From NCBI GenBank assembly GCA_014529385.2, contig CM043971.1, forward strand, positions 95,271,840-95,335,839: 64,000 nucleotides of DNA, read 5' to 3'. Positions 33,233-45,734 of the stretch are shown here, in pieces. The translations under genes were made by a program, and so were the position numbers. The DNA is from Adiantum capillus-veneris. Taxonomy: Eukaryota > Streptophyta > Polypodiopsida > Polypodiales > Pteridaceae. The notes beneath the pieces are model-generated. The model ran no database searches. It was not told the DNA's origin and saw nothing but the letters and a program-made list of their open reading frames with translations. Position 1 is the first letter of the stretch. The number at the start of each line of letters is the position of its first letter.

Positions 33233-34374
33233 ATGCGTGTACCTAGAAATATGGGAGCAAAAATTGATGAAGAACTAGAGGGGAAACATCCGATAATCAA
33301 CAAACCCAACGTGACATTCATCAAAACCAATGAAACCATAACAGTTCTAATAGACTACTCTCACAAAGGCTCCTATAGATTCACAAATGGGAACCAACAT
33401 AAATTCTTCAAGTGTGTAGAACCCCATGCTAGAGAGTTGACATACCATAAGAACCTCTATACATTCACGTACATAGATTCCCAAGCAATGCAAGTTTTTA
33501 TGGTAGATAAGTATGGATGAGAGTACAAACTTGTTGATCCGATTGACCTAGAACGATATACATACAAGGGTGCTCCAATCTCTACGTACTTTTAGTCAAG
33601 TGTGAGTACACCAGTGATCGTTGATACAAAAACACAAGGACTTGAGACTCAATCTATGGGGTCAATAGGACCACAATTCGGGCATAAGACTTCCAAAAAT
33701 GATGCCAGAGTGTATATCAAAGAGGATCACTCTCCCAAATGAGAAGAGAGCGAGAGATGTCATTGCAAGAGACCCTGGATTGGTCGGATTGGTGACTAAA
33801 CCACAATGAATGAAACCATCTCAAGTGGTCAAATGTGTCAAGACAAAGTGCAATGGGTCAAGGAATCAGTATACACATTTGTCACTATTTAAACAAGTGT
33901 TAAGGGATGAACAAGTATTTGATTTCCATACACAATATGAGGGATTCAACTTAACCTTGGAAGGGATAGAGTTGACTTGGTTTCAACCATTGAACGTAGA
34001 AGCTTTTTTATGCTTTCAAGCAAAAGGACAATGAAAAGGTGAAGGAAGAATTGCTTTGATTCAAATAATGCCTTGAGAGATGTCCCACACAAGAGTTACC
34101 ATGGGACAAAATATTGTCAATTCTCTTTAAAGAGGGCTTGAGGAATGAAACTCTCAAAAAGGACCTACATTTGAAGGCATGCACAACCTTTGAGAAAGTC
34201 ACAAAAGAAGCTTTGTACCTTATGGACAATTGCAAAGCTTATGGTGAGACTACAAACGATGCAAAAACTATTACAAGCAATGTCTCCTCTTCCTCTAGTG
34301 AAACAAACATGATACAAGTCAATCAACCTCTACCAGTGCCCAATCTAGATGAGCTAACAGAAGAAGTAGCATGA
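33233..34374 (+). pseudogene. gag: Gag remnant of element D
   Basis: The first piece, 33233-33520, matches the Gag of C at 51050-51340 (KIDEE, then YHKNLYTFTY against QRKKLYVFTY). The second, 33810-34034, matches 51740-51930 (SLFKQVLR, FHTQYEGF, LEGIELTWFQPLN). The third, 34114-34374, matches 52140-52290 (EGLRNETLKKDLHLKAC, LYLMDNCKAYGE). Stops and frame changes separate the pieces. No zinc knuckle remains. Confidence 0.8.
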
Positions 34375-34654
34375 CATTTGAGCGTACACTTTGGCCAAGA
34401 CCACAACCATCATGTGTGCCCCAATTGATTTCTACTCCTATACAATGCAAGATTACTCTCTTAGAGTTGTTAAAAATAAGACCACATCTATGGGGAGAAA
34501 AATCAACGAAGTGTTAGTATCCAAAGATCACATCAAATTCAAAGATCCAATTTAGATACACCAATTACAAGTTTGACCTCAACAGCCAAAGGTAATAGGG
34601 TGGGTAGCATAAAACAAGTCAATCATTGCTCAAGGCTACTTCCAACAAAATGCT

Positions 34655-35480
34655 AATTTTTTGGTTGAAAAGCCTAAGGTAACAGCATGGACCTACTCAC
34701 CTCAAGAAAAAAGTTCTACAAAGAGAAATTTGTGCTATCAAAAAAAGACAAACACCTCTATCAGGAGAAAGAATAACCACAAAAGGCAAAAGAAAATACC
34801 TTCAAAGAAACAAGCAATGCGGCAAGTAAGTACCAAATTCATACTTCAACCAAGCTACCCAGCAAAGTCATGTGAATAAATGAATGATTCCAATCAAGAT
34901 ACTCAAAGCACAAGGATTTTATGAAGGTAACTCTCAAATATGGTTGCCAAAAGTAGTAGCTCAACTTGCAAAAAATGATATTAGTCATGTAGTACAAGGC
35001 TCCACCCAAAGACAAGCAACCACAAGTAAGAGCCAATCGAAGCCAATCGCAATCGAGCATGATGCAACCTCCAAATGGATACCTCATCCTCTACTACAAA
35101 AGCAAGGATTTTAGAATGGTAGTAGTCAAATATGTATACCAAAGCATAATGGCCATCAAATCATAGAGAAAAAGGGGCAAATGCAAAAGACAGTCATGCG
35201 AAGACCAAAGACCAACTGGGTTTCAAAATTGCTATTAGAAACTCAAACACAGGAGACCCACAAACATCTACAATCGCTTCTCATGGGAGATAAATCAAAG
35301 GTTCCGTTAGTCCCTACTACAATTGTAGAACCTGTTTCACAAAGTAGTATCAACATATGGTAAACAAATCAAGAGGAGTGGAAGTATTCCATCAAAATGG
35401 TGGCATCCAAATACCAAAACAATGAAAGAGGCCTACATCCCAAGAACCTATGGAATTGGGTTTCCGGTCTTGAATATGTA
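34655..35480 (+). pseudogene. W-x-P-K tail remnant of element D
   Basis: Broken frames carry repeats of the tail motif: ILKAQGFYEGNSQIWLPK (34897-34950), SKWIPHPLLQKQGF (35072-35113) and TNWVSKLLLETQ (35209-35244). They align with RWIPKRLLEAQGYYQG in element B. It lies directly downstream of gag because pol is missing. Confidence 0.65.
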
Positions 35481-36671
35481 CATCCAAGTCTCCATTAAAA
35501 AATACATGGCATAAGAGTCAGAGTCGGACAATTAAGCCACTACATGAGTGAGGAGTTAGTCCCAAAGATTTAAGTAATATTCTTTGTGTCCTAAGAGTCT
35601 TAACTATTCTCTTGCTATTCTAGGTACTGCTCAAGCTAGACGAGTTGAGCATATTTATGTTGTGTTGCTCATGCTGGTACAAGTGAGCATAAGAGTACAA
35701 TTCTATGTATTTTAAGTCTTCTGAAGTGAAGGAGGAAGTCCAAAAGACACCCTCGCAGTGAACATGGTGAGGTATGAGTGAAGAAGCCTTTACATCGAAA
35801 ACCATTCTTGGAAACATGGAGCTATTGCACATTGCATGCTTTTATTTGACAAATTTCTTGTATGCATATAGAGTGCCCCATAATTGACAGTTGCATTAGA
35901 CACTCTTCCTTTGTTTCTCCCAAGCACTTGCCTTGCATGAACAGGTACTTCAAGTCAACTCCAATAAGAGCATATACCAAAGGCACTTCTTCCCATCGGG
36001 TTTTTTCCCTTTGGTTATCCAAGTTTTAGACCCTAATTTAGAAGCAATCTTCAATATCTTCTTGTATATATTCCTTCTACATCCACAATAAAGAAATGGC
36101 TGCCCATATCATTCGTCAACAAATCAGAGCAACAAATGTAGGTTTCAATTATGCTTGTCAAGAGAGACTCTTCTCTTCAAGGACAACCACAAAGATTTGT
36201 TAAACAATGGCAAGCCAAAGAATGGCAAACAACAATAAGTGACAAGCAAAGAAAAATTCAATAAAAAAAGCTATCAAAAATAATCATAAGAGCTCTCATA
36301 GTGCTTCAAATTTGGTGAACCATTACAAAGAACTCGCATGCACAGCAGTGGAACTTGAGGGCAAGATCCATCGCAAAGTCAACAACCCAAAGTGGCTCAG
36401 TTCCCAAAACAGAAAGCAACACCAATACTCATCTTCACTGCCAAAAGTGGCAAACAGAAGGGTAATGTGTAGCAAAATGCAACCTTGCATCAACAATAGA
36501 AGCCCAAATCATGTATCAACCAGAACACATCATATATAAATCACTCAAGGAAGGGGAGAGTGTCATCAACTACAAAGTAATTTCAAAGCTAAAGACCAAC
36601 TTCATAGACAAACTTGAAGACAACCCTAATGACCAAATTGCACATGGTCGTGTCAAGAAACGATGTGATCT

Positions 36672-36683
36672 AGGAAGGGGGAA
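36672..36683 (+). other. Polypurine tract of element D
   Basis: AGGAAGGGGGAA immediately before the 3' LTR start TGTTTGGCC. Confidence 0.85.
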
Positions 36684-37595
36684 TGTTTGGCCATTTCAGC
36701 ATATGGGCATCCACCTAGCAGGACACTATATTTTTAATATATTTGTACTTTGTTATTTTTTAGAGCTACCTTGGTTGTACTAAGTGTAAATATGATGCCA
36801 GAGTAGCAGGTCAATTCCCTAAGTTGTAATTCTTTCATGATATGTGTAAAGGCCCATGTGAGTCGTCCATTGGCCATTCAAAAATCCCTAGGTACAAAAG
36901 ACAATCACTTTAGTGTGAAAAAATAGGCTTATCTTTGGGAGAAATAAACTTCGTGTACATAGGATCAAGCGGCCAAGAAGCTCCAACTTGTAATCAACTT
37001 TTCTAATGATTGGATGGTCCTATTTCAATTTCAAAACTTGCATTGTGTTCCTCTTTCCATGCTCTTTCAATCAAGTGTAAGCATTTCAAGTTCTATCAAG
37101 GTTTGTGATCACTACGCATCTGTGAGCCTAGTTTTCAATTATGAGTGTTTAATTCACTGTTTTTTGATGTTTTGACGATAGGAGAGTGTTATCAAACCTT
37201 AGGGCGACATGTTTGGATTGTTCTATTGTAGTTTTTGTGACTTGGGTCATGATGGATCACGATCCATGTACCTTTTTCAGAATGTTTTCAGACTTGTAAA
37301 CATGTCCCCTTAGACCTATTATAGCATCCCTTAAAGTTTTATGACGATCTAAGTTTGTTTAGTCAACAAAATGGCATGATGACCTAGAGTGATGAGAAAG
37401 GAAATACGTAGATTTTTTTATCTTGAGTGGTGCTTAGCTTGTTGAGCTGATGTGCTTGCTTGTTAGGTTCACTTCTTGAGGACATATAACCTCAAAGAGA
37501 CTTCGTGCCCCACCCAAGTCGCTTCCTTGAGTATTGACATTATGTTAGTGTCAAATAGCTATTCTATAAACGTCTGTCATGGCAACCTGCTAACA
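36684..37595 (+). repeat. 3' LTR of element D
   Basis: 912 bp, TGTTTGGCC...CTGCTAACA. It is homologous to the C LTR (42546-43457, also 912 bp) and to 3244-3962. It carries a palindrome relative followed by GTACC at 37252-37272. Confidence 0.85.
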
Positions 37596-37687
37596 GATGG
37601 TATAGTAGAGATAGAGGGAGGGAATGGCCGGCATGGTTTTTGAGGGACCCCCTTTTAGGAGAGAGGGGAGAGAAACTGGCAGCCACT

Positions 37688-37720
<33 letters not shown>

Positions 37721-40700
37721 ATCCCAAATCTTTAGAAGAAGGTTCATTTTTTTAATTTTATAAGAGATTTTCTCATTATGTTACTAAAAATTTATTTCCC
37801 ACTTTCTCTAAGCCTACAAGTTTAACCACTCACTTTTAAGCCTTGCCATACCCACCATTTCAATCCACATCGCATCTACCCATTTGCCCATTCCATGACC
37901 CCATTTTTAATCCCATGGAAAATAAAGATGCCCTTGTATACCTCATTCCCTTACTAATGTTATGATTGACTTATCTCGTGTGGATATGCATGCAACACAT
38001 GATGTTTTGTCTTATCAGTACGCACGGTTATGAACCATAGCAAAGTGCTTCTACACGGGTGGATTTTTAACCAAATATTATTCCTCTAGAATTATCTTTC
38101 TAAATATAGCAGCCCTTACAATGGGTGTCATATTATTGGTCCTTTCCATGTTGTGCTATGATCTTTCAAAGAGTGGAGGTCAAAGAATCCAATTGCATTC
38201 TTAGGGAAACATTATGCCCTTTGAATTTTTATAGCTTAAGAATCAAGGAGAATGAATGAGCGCTTACCTCTTGCAGTCTCTCCTTAGCCTAGAGGAGTAG
38301 GATTTGGGCCTCCATTGTGTCCATCTGACTGGGACCTCCATTGGTAGCTCCAAGGGGAGTTCCATCAATGGGGCATTGATCTCCAAGTTAATGTCCCTTG
38401 GGAGAGTGGGGCCATAGCCAATGTCCTCTCTAAGGTCATTGACAATTTGAAGCTTCTCAGCAACAGCTTGCAACAATGAGGTAATTAACTCAAGATACAT
38501 AGCATCTCTAAGTAGAAAGTTGAGGTTTGAAGTCAAGACAAGTAGAAAATGGGAGGGATATATAGATTATGGTATTTATAAATTTCCGTCTCGTATGTAC
38601 TAAACCACGGTGTCACTCCACAAAAATATGAACATTCACCATGAGAGAACCAAGATCCTCTTTTCAATGTGGATCTGCTCAGTTAAAATATTGCCTCATA
38701 TGATCAGTAAGAATATTGCTTGAGGTGGGATGTCGCTTTCCAGCTATTCATCTAGGGCCTTGCCACCTTGGCCCCTCTCCCCACATACTATTTGCAAGTC
38801 AAAACATCTACCCTGGACCTCAAGGCCATCACTCATCACAAGCTCCCTCTATCATGTGCATTCAAAATATTATCCATAATATCCCAATATACATGCTATA
38901 TTTTACATTGTGGCCCTATTTTAAAAAAACCCACCGCCCTCTAATGTATACATAAAAGTATACATTTTGAACTATTAAGAATCCTTTCTGATTAACTCAC
39001 TTGATATAATACACATTTTGAAAATAACCACCTTGGACCTTGGACATGATAAAAACCAACTAGAAAAAGTCTCTCACATATGTAGAAGCCCCCTTTCTTG
39101 CATCCATAACTCCCCACGGCACCCTTTCTCATAGGCAGAAAAGGGCCATCAAGAGACTCTTGATGGAGGCACCTCCAACGCACCAATGGCCCATCCCACA
39201 TGCCTTCCCCTCTTTGAAAGCTCAACACCTACTAGAACACACCATAAATGTGCCTTTTGCAAGAGTTTTGAGGTAAGCCCTTCCTTGTTTCTCCATGCTC
39301 TAGTAGAATTCGTGGCCTGCTCTCCCCCTTACCCTTCACTTTATTGGTTCTAATTACAATTCCTCATTTATAATTTGTAGTACATGAGGCCTTGTACACA
39401 AAATTTTGAGTCCATAGATTATGTCTTGTATTTTAAGGGATGCTAGTAAGTACTAGTTGTTCTTTTCTATGATTGGCCAAGTCAATGCAAGCATCTAGTC
39501 TGCATCCCAATTCTAGAGAGTTGCCTTGAAAAGTCAAAAGTGAGTGCAAATTCTTTTGATGAGAGTGTTGCCTACTATAAGGACTACTTAGGCTACCTAC
39601 AAAGTTTTTTGGGACAAAATTTGAATACAAATGTGCAAGCAAACATGGAATTATTGGCCCATTATATTGTGCCTATGTGATTGGATTCTTGAATTGCCTA
39701 TTTTCTCATATATTATAGACCAATGATGCATGATTTATAATGTTGCGTGGATGTTGTAGTTAGTATTAGACATGATTACAATTTGCACACCACGTACGTT
39801 TTGTTTTCATCTTCTCCAATTGCTAGCTTTGAATATTTCTACTGAAAGGTCCTTTTTTGTGCATAGAAATATTACCAGAATTGTAGTAGGTAGTGGTACT
39901 TGTGAAATACTAGCAATGCCAATAAACCGGTCAACAAACTAGCTTACTACACAGGATGTGGTTCACAAATGCTTGAGTGGTGGATAATTGTGGAACCATG
40001 TGCCACAAGGAGGAAAGAGCAGGGCAGAAGATTGACATCTTTGTCTTCTATATGCCTCTTTGTTTGGATGCAATACTAAATCAAACCACTCATCATTGGA
40101 GTGATAACTTGTATATGTCTCATCAAATGGAATGTATTAATCAAAGTTGATTGTGATGATTTTCTCTCATTCTATGTCTTTGGTAGCTTCAATTGTATCT
40201 TTCATAGGTATTGGTTACATACCACTGTCATTTACACGTTCTTGTTTAAAATGGAGTTGTTAGATGGTGCTTGATTGTTTTTGGACTACTTAAGGTAGTA
40301 TACACAAAGATTGAGAGATAAATAGATAGATAGATTTCATCCTCAGAGGTCAAATATGACCTATGGGACCAAAGATACATGTGATCTACTATTTGTGGTA
40401 CTAATAAGTGATTTTCATGCTCAATGATCATGGTGATGAGAATCGCAATGGAGAGCCCACACTACGGTGTAGAGGAAATTACAAGGGGCACCTCTATAAC
40501 AATGTCTCCCAATAGTGCTCAAGACACAAATTTAGCATGAAAACCATATCAACATAAATTCCAAAAGACCACAACTCAAAAGCAAGGAATCCCTTGGGAA
40601 TTTACAAAGCACACGTGCACCCAAAAGACCACCATGGGAACTAGGAAGCACCTGCTTACAGCACACTCCAACCAATGCACTTGAGGAAAATAGATTCCCC

Positions 40701-41404
40701 CTTCACCAAAATCCTGTTTACAACCACAATTTCAAAGTGTATACATACCACAAAACATGCCAGATTACACAACTTACCCTACACCAAACTGCTTACGGGC
40801 TACCATATCTTGTACCATGCAAGAAACCAAATGTATTTCCCAAACCGCAACTCCAAAAGGGATGCTTTCAAGCCTCAAAAATTCTCTACATTTTATACCA
40901 AAAAAATTTTGAAGACCACAAATTTCAAATCTATGCACCTCTGTGCACAAATTTGGCGTGAACAATAAGCTGCCCTAGCATGACTACACATAAGAAAGGC
41001 TAGTTGAGGGCAAAAAACTACATCAAAAAGCATGGAAAAGGCACAATGACCCAAGAGTTGCAAAATTATGATATTTTTTCTTACAATATTTATGTTTGTA
41101 TGTGATTTTTTGCTATATACAAGTCATACTTCAAAAAACTCACTAACGAGCACTTAAAGTAACCTGACAGTTGACCCCAATCAACAAGCGAATTATACTG
41201 CATATACGTGTGCTTTTTGCTAAAGCAAGAAAAAAATCCCACAAAAGGAAATCCCATACATATTTTTAACACATGAGGCCATGTCCATATGTACAAATTT
41301 ACAAAAAACATGGTGTTCGAAATACGTGCAACATAGTTTGTCAAACCCCTAGTCTGCTAGAGCATTCATGCTCAGGAGTAGCATAAACATGTTGTCTTCG
41401 TGGA
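37596..41404. other. Unassigned intergenic region
   Basis: 3.8 kb of AT-rich DNA with no gene I can support. It holds a GA microsatellite (37688-37716) and a short TAGA run (about 40316-40334). A 90-codon - strand frame at 38264-38536 has protein-like composition but matches nothing I know. Confidence 0.45.
37688..37716. repeat. (GA)n microsatellite
   Basis: 29 bp of uninterrupted AG dinucleotides. Confidence 0.9.
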
Positions 41405-42545
41405 TCAAATGGCCATATAGCATACATATATGAAATGATTATACATTTTAATGCATCCAAAGAAAATTTTATTCCCAATATCAAAGTAAGAAACATATGT
41501 TTCATCCATTCTCCTCTTGAGCAAGGTGAGCTCTCCAACTAAGACTACATATGGAGACTTGTCCATCTCAACATCATACATGTAAATATTGAGCATCTCA
41601 TCCAAGAAAAACTTATCTTTATTCGCATCCATTTCCATACGCTTGTCTCTATCCATCTCTTTCTCTCCACTCTTCTTTAAGCATCCATCCAATTCAACCA
41701 CACCATTCTAAGGCTCCTTAACAAGAGGATGAAGCAAGGTAGCATTAACCATTTTCACATGAGGCATAACAGGAGAATCTCCATCATTTTTCATATCCTC
41801 TAAAACCTTAACATTCTCTTTATCAATTTAGGCACAGCTACCCCCATCATCATACACATCATGAAGTTCCTCATTGATAGGGTCCTCATCAACAACACAT
41901 GTAGTATGCTTAGATTCTTCATCACCCTTAAGTATATAATCACCCATAGCATATGCTTGAGAGCCTTCATCATACACATCACCCTCTTTCCCATTGTTAT
42001 CTTCCTTGACCTCCATCATGTGATCCTTGACTACATCATCTACAAGAGAAGGACTCACAACAACCACAATTGTATCACAAACATACTCCTCTTCATTAGA
42101 ACATGCATTAGAAGCATCCGCCATGTGACTTGGATATTCAACATGCTCATGACTTTGCATTTGAGACTCATTCATGACCATGGCGCCTTCTTGCCTACAT
42201 CCATCTTACTAGCATCATCATCTTTCATATGACGGGTGACATCAAATTGCTTAAACAACAAAGATGGCATACATTGAGTATTCGTCTTGATCTCGTTATG
42301 CATATGAAATTCTTCTTTCACATGCTCAAGAGAATGAGAAACATGGAAGCCTTCATTTCATACCTTATCCACATTTATATCTAAAACATGAGATGTATTT
42401 TCCTTCACATCTTCTTGCAATCCAAGCTACCTCACTCTCTCTAGCTTCCATTCCTTATGTTTTGCAATCTTTACTACATCATCGAATGTAAGTGGCCTAT
42501 TCAGGTCAACTTTCAATCTCAAATCAGCCCTTACACTTTGCATAT
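41405..42545 (-). pseudogene. Broken ORF with a Gag-like N-terminal fragment, cut by element C
   Basis: On the - strand from 42540, a fragment reads ADLRLKVDLNRPLTFDDVV then IAKHKEWKLERV, like the end of a gypsy Gag capsid domain. Acidic, Met- and Asp-rich sequence follows down to 41405, mostly in one frame with several TAA/TAG/TGA interruptions. The right side stops exactly at the LTR of element C, so C inserted into it and the N-terminal half lies elsewhere. I do not recognise the C-terminal part. Confidence 0.45.
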
Positions 42546-43457
42546 TGTTTGGCGGACGAAGCGACAAGCGGCCGTTTCCAAAGAAGGATCATATTTTTCT
42601 GAGAAACCATTGTAAAATTCTTTTGTAAGGAAGCATCTCTAAGCCGAGAATTTGTCAAAGGATATATGATTAGTCTTATGGGAGCAATTGTATATTAGAG
42701 AGCCAGTTAGAAGTTTAGGAGCTTATGGACGGACAAGCCATTTGTAAAGACCTAATCTATAAAGGTCATTTTTTGTAAGTTGGAGGATAATCTTTTTGAT
42801 GGAAAACTGAGAAGACAGCGTACGTTTGAGGGCTCCTTCTTGTTCAAACTTGTAATCTTCGCCATTGTGGCTACGGTAATCCAAATTCTGATTTTTTTAT
42901 TGCATTGTGTTCCTCTCACCTTGCTCTTCCATTCAAGTGTAATCATTCAAGATTCGGTGTAGGTTTTAGACTACGCGTTTGAGGCCTTAAATTGCTGTTT
43001 TGAGTGTCTATATGCGTATTTTATGTTGTTTTGACCCTAGGAGCGGCTTTAGGGACCCTAAAACGACCCATTAGGATCACCTGTGCTATTTTTGCTGACT
43101 TTGGGATGAACGATCGCGATCGTTGTACCTCTCCAGAATGCTCTGACAGTGATAGGATATGTTCCTGGTAGTCCTCTGTAGCTTCCCTTCAAGTTTCGTG
43201 CGATTCCGATATGATTTGCATGGTAAACGGGCGTGATGACTATAGAGCTGTGTAGAAGGACATAGGCAGATTACTTGGCGGTAATGCATTTGATTTGCTT
43301 GTAGAGTTAGTATTTGCATCTCATCGAGTTCACTTCATTAGGAATGACACCCTAGTGATTTTCCATGCCTCATCCGAGTCGCTTCCCCTGTATCAATAAT
43401 TTTATGTTGATGCTTGAGAGCTATGCTATGGACATCCATCACGGCGACCCGCAAACA
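42546..43457 (+). repeat. 5' LTR of element C
   Basis: 912 bp, TGTTTGGCGG...CGCAAACA, next to the primer site. It is homologous to the D LTR. TATA box TATAAAG at 42758-42764. It carries a perfect 16-bp palindrome (AACGATCGCGATCGTT, 43109-43124) followed by GTACC. Confidence 0.85.
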
Positions 43458-43458
43458 T

Positions 43459-43476
43459 TGGCGCCGCTGCCGGGGA
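43459..43476 (+). other. Primer-binding site of element C (tRNA-Asp type)
   Basis: TGGCGCCGCTGCCGGGGA, one base after the 5' LTR. It is identical to the B site. Confidence 0.88.
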
Positions 43477-44919
43477 ATGTACCTTAGGTGATGAGTGACC
43501 AAGTGCGCAGTTAGATTCCTTAAAAAATATCAATCCACAAATCCATTTTACACCTTAGTTACGTTGCTAGACAAGGGTTTAGAGCTTGGTGGAGTCTAGA
43601 GCCAGTGGACCGGCTAGATCCTCTCTTAGGAGATTTAGGGAGTTGTGAGTGAGTGTATTAAAGCATTTTTGCTCTTCAATTTCTCTAATTCAAATGAGTA
43701 CTGAAATCTCACCCGAAATCCGTCGTGTTTGTTTTGTTTGATTCATTTCCTTATGTTTTCTCAGTTCTGTACTTAGGAGTAGGATAAGCAAATCACATTC
43801 GAATCAGATTTGGGGCAAAAGTTAGAGTAGAGAAACCAGAAAACCATAACTTTGGCAAAAAGCCATAAGACTCTGAAATTCTAAAAATCTGACCAAACAG
43901 GGTTGATATTGATTCAAATCACAAAGTGGTAGCACAAAACACTAGGAAACACTTGTCAGAGGGAGCAGACAAAATTTCATCAGATTTGGCCCAAGTACTA
44001 CGATCGCGATCGGTGTACCCCAGTGTCAGATTTGTACAAGATTTGACATGTGCCTTCTTGATAAGATTCTAAACAAGTTTTTCTAAAGCAATCACACCCA
44101 AAAACATCAAAAATCAAGGAAATCAGGCCACTTGGGTAAAACTAGCCTGACAAACCCAGAAAGTGCAAAATCTTGACTTTTGGTGATCCAAATGCAAAAA
44201 GACTTTGGGGATAGCCTTGAAACATCAGTGTCTACAAGCATGTCAAATTTGGTCTAATTTGGGCTCAGAACTACGATCGCGATCGGTGTACCTAACTGCC
44301 AGATTTTGACCAGATTTCATATGTGTGATCCTCAAGTGTATACAAACATAAAAGTCTAAAGGACCTAGAGTCAGAAACCTCAAAATACTTGTCAAACAAT
44401 CTGAATACAGATCCAAGTCAAAAACTGCTACATTGACTTAGAAATTGACTTTCAGTAGACCAAAACACATCAAAACTGGGAAGGAACCATACAGAGGGAT
44501 AGCTTGTACATGGGACAACCCCAGGTATCTCTCAAATCCCAAATCAAACAGCAAAATCAAGTCAAACTGATAAATTTGGGAAAACAGACAGTTCCAACCA
44601 AGAAATGGTAAAAACTTGACTTTTCTGAGTCCAAATACAAAAGTGTCTGGCAGGTAGTCTTAAAAGAGCCTAGTGAACAAGCTGGTGAAGTTTCATCTAA
44701 TTTGAGCCCAGAAAAGCGATCGCAATCGGTGTACCTCTGGCCCAGATCTGACTCATTTTTGACCTGTTCATAGACCTAGACTATTTAAGATATCAGGAGT
44801 TGTCAAAACTCAAATTGGACATACTGTCAATAATCTGCAAGCAAAATTGTGTTGAGATCATTGTGAAAGTGTTGAATCTGTTGACAGTTGGAATGATACA
44901 GTGATCTCATAGCCATCCA
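43477..44919 (+). repeat. Leader of element C with palindromes
   Basis: 1.4 kb of untranslated leader. CGATCGCGATCG occurs at 44001-44012 and 44274-44285, and a one-base variant at 44717-44728. Each is followed by GTGTACC and a CAGAT block and preceded by an AATTTGG.CC-like block. The first two are 273 bp apart, the same step as at 62014 and 62287. Confidence 0.85.
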
Positions 44920-45279
44920 GTGTATTCATTTGCAGAGACCGATCAAGAAACAATCCATGCAGTCGCAGAAATTGGAAGATCATTCCATATCCAGGTAAGA
45001 GGTTTGGTTTCAGTCAATCCCACTTTCTTCATGTTTTTGAGATCGAGAAAACAAATCAACACCAGACACATAAATTTAGCGGATCAAACAAGTGTTGTAT
45101 CAACGCAGGAGAGTGTAAACCAAGAGATAGTACGACCGTTAGAGCCGATCCTTGAAGAAGGCATCTTCGATACTTCTTCAGAGAGATCTTCCGAGTATTT
45201 CACAGAACACTTGGGACAATTAAAACTAAACGGAAGAGAAACATGGCAGCAGGACCATCAGACCCCTCGGCCACATTAA
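44920..45279 (+). CDS. Element C ORF1: short Ser/Glu-rich ORF before gag
   Basis: 119 codons, acidic and Ser-rich near the end (FDTSSERSSEYFTEHLG). It overlaps the start of gag by 37 bases in another frame, like ORF1 of element B. A consensus 5' splice site (CAG|GTAAGA) lies inside it at 44992-45000, so part of it may instead be a spliced leader. The function is unknown. Confidence 0.4.
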   Translation: MYSFAETDQETIHAVAEIGRSFHIQVRGLVSVNPTFFMFLRSRKQINTRHINLADQTSVVSTQESVNQEIVRPLEPILEEGIFDTSSERSSEYFTEHLGQLKLNGRETWQQDHQTPRPH

Positions 45280-45453
45280 AGCTATTGTTCATCCAGTACC
45301 AATATGACAACAAGCAAGGTGCCAAGATATACAAAGATGGTATGGACCGCTACTGTGTAAAAATAGAAGATAGACCAAGTGAGTTCAGGGACTTAGTGCC
45401 TGTGAGCTATAGCAGAGATAGGTACCTAGATGACGAGGGTATCATGTACTTGG
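45243..45453 (+). pseudogene. gag: Element C Gag, N-terminal piece
   Basis: It starts at an ATG in good context (ACATGGC), MAAGPSDPSATLKLL. It runs 70 codons to the CTTGG target site of element E and resumes after 51001 in a frame that then stays the same through protease and RT. Confidence 0.75.
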
Positions 45454-45645
45454 TGAAGGAGTACGAGCGGAAGTGCGACGCGAGAGAGAGTGCGAGAAGA
45501 AGAGCACGACGATATGGTGAACTCGCTCTACTGTAATGTGTAGAGCATAGTGAGTTCTTATTAGGTTTTTACAAAATAATATGTGTACATACCTGGCGGC
45601 CCGCCCACTTACCTGGGCGACCACATTGGGCTTTATACCCCAACA
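45454..45645 (-). repeat. 3' LTR of element E
   Basis: 192 bp, + strand TGAAGGAG...CCCCAACA. It pairs with 50810-51001. Confidence 0.95.
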
Positions 45646-45659
45646 ACCTCCCACTTAAA
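45646..45659 (-). other. Polypurine tract of element E
   Basis: The - strand reads TTTAAGTGGGAGGT next to the LTR start TGTTGGGG. Confidence 0.75.
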
Positions 45660-45734
45660 GTCCAATGTGGTACTTCAAGTGTGAGAGAAGCTACTATACA
45701 AGCTAATATACAAGAGATGTAGAGAAGTGATGTA

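Larger units (their letters stand above)
30116..37595 (+). mobile_element. Element D: decayed non-autonomous gypsy element
   Basis: The order is 5' LTR (3' end missing), a leader with a palindrome array, gag remnants, a W-x-P-K tail remnant, a purine tract and a complete 912-bp 3' LTR. There is no protease, RT, RNase H or integrase between gag (to 34374) and the tail (from 34655). Gag is clearly related to that of element C, and its LTR is homologous to and the same length as C's. The primer site is lost with the end of the 5' LTR. No matching target duplication is visible (ATCAA versus GATGG), consistent with age or rearrangement. Confidence 0.8.

Noticed and set aside
40675-40968. 97-codon frame in AT-rich DNA
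   Set aside because: It has low-complexity composition, overlapping frames of similar length and no motif.
37596-41404. Search for a DNA transposon or LTR pair in the gap between D and C
   Set aside because: I found no matching terminal repeats, target duplications or transposase motifs by eye.
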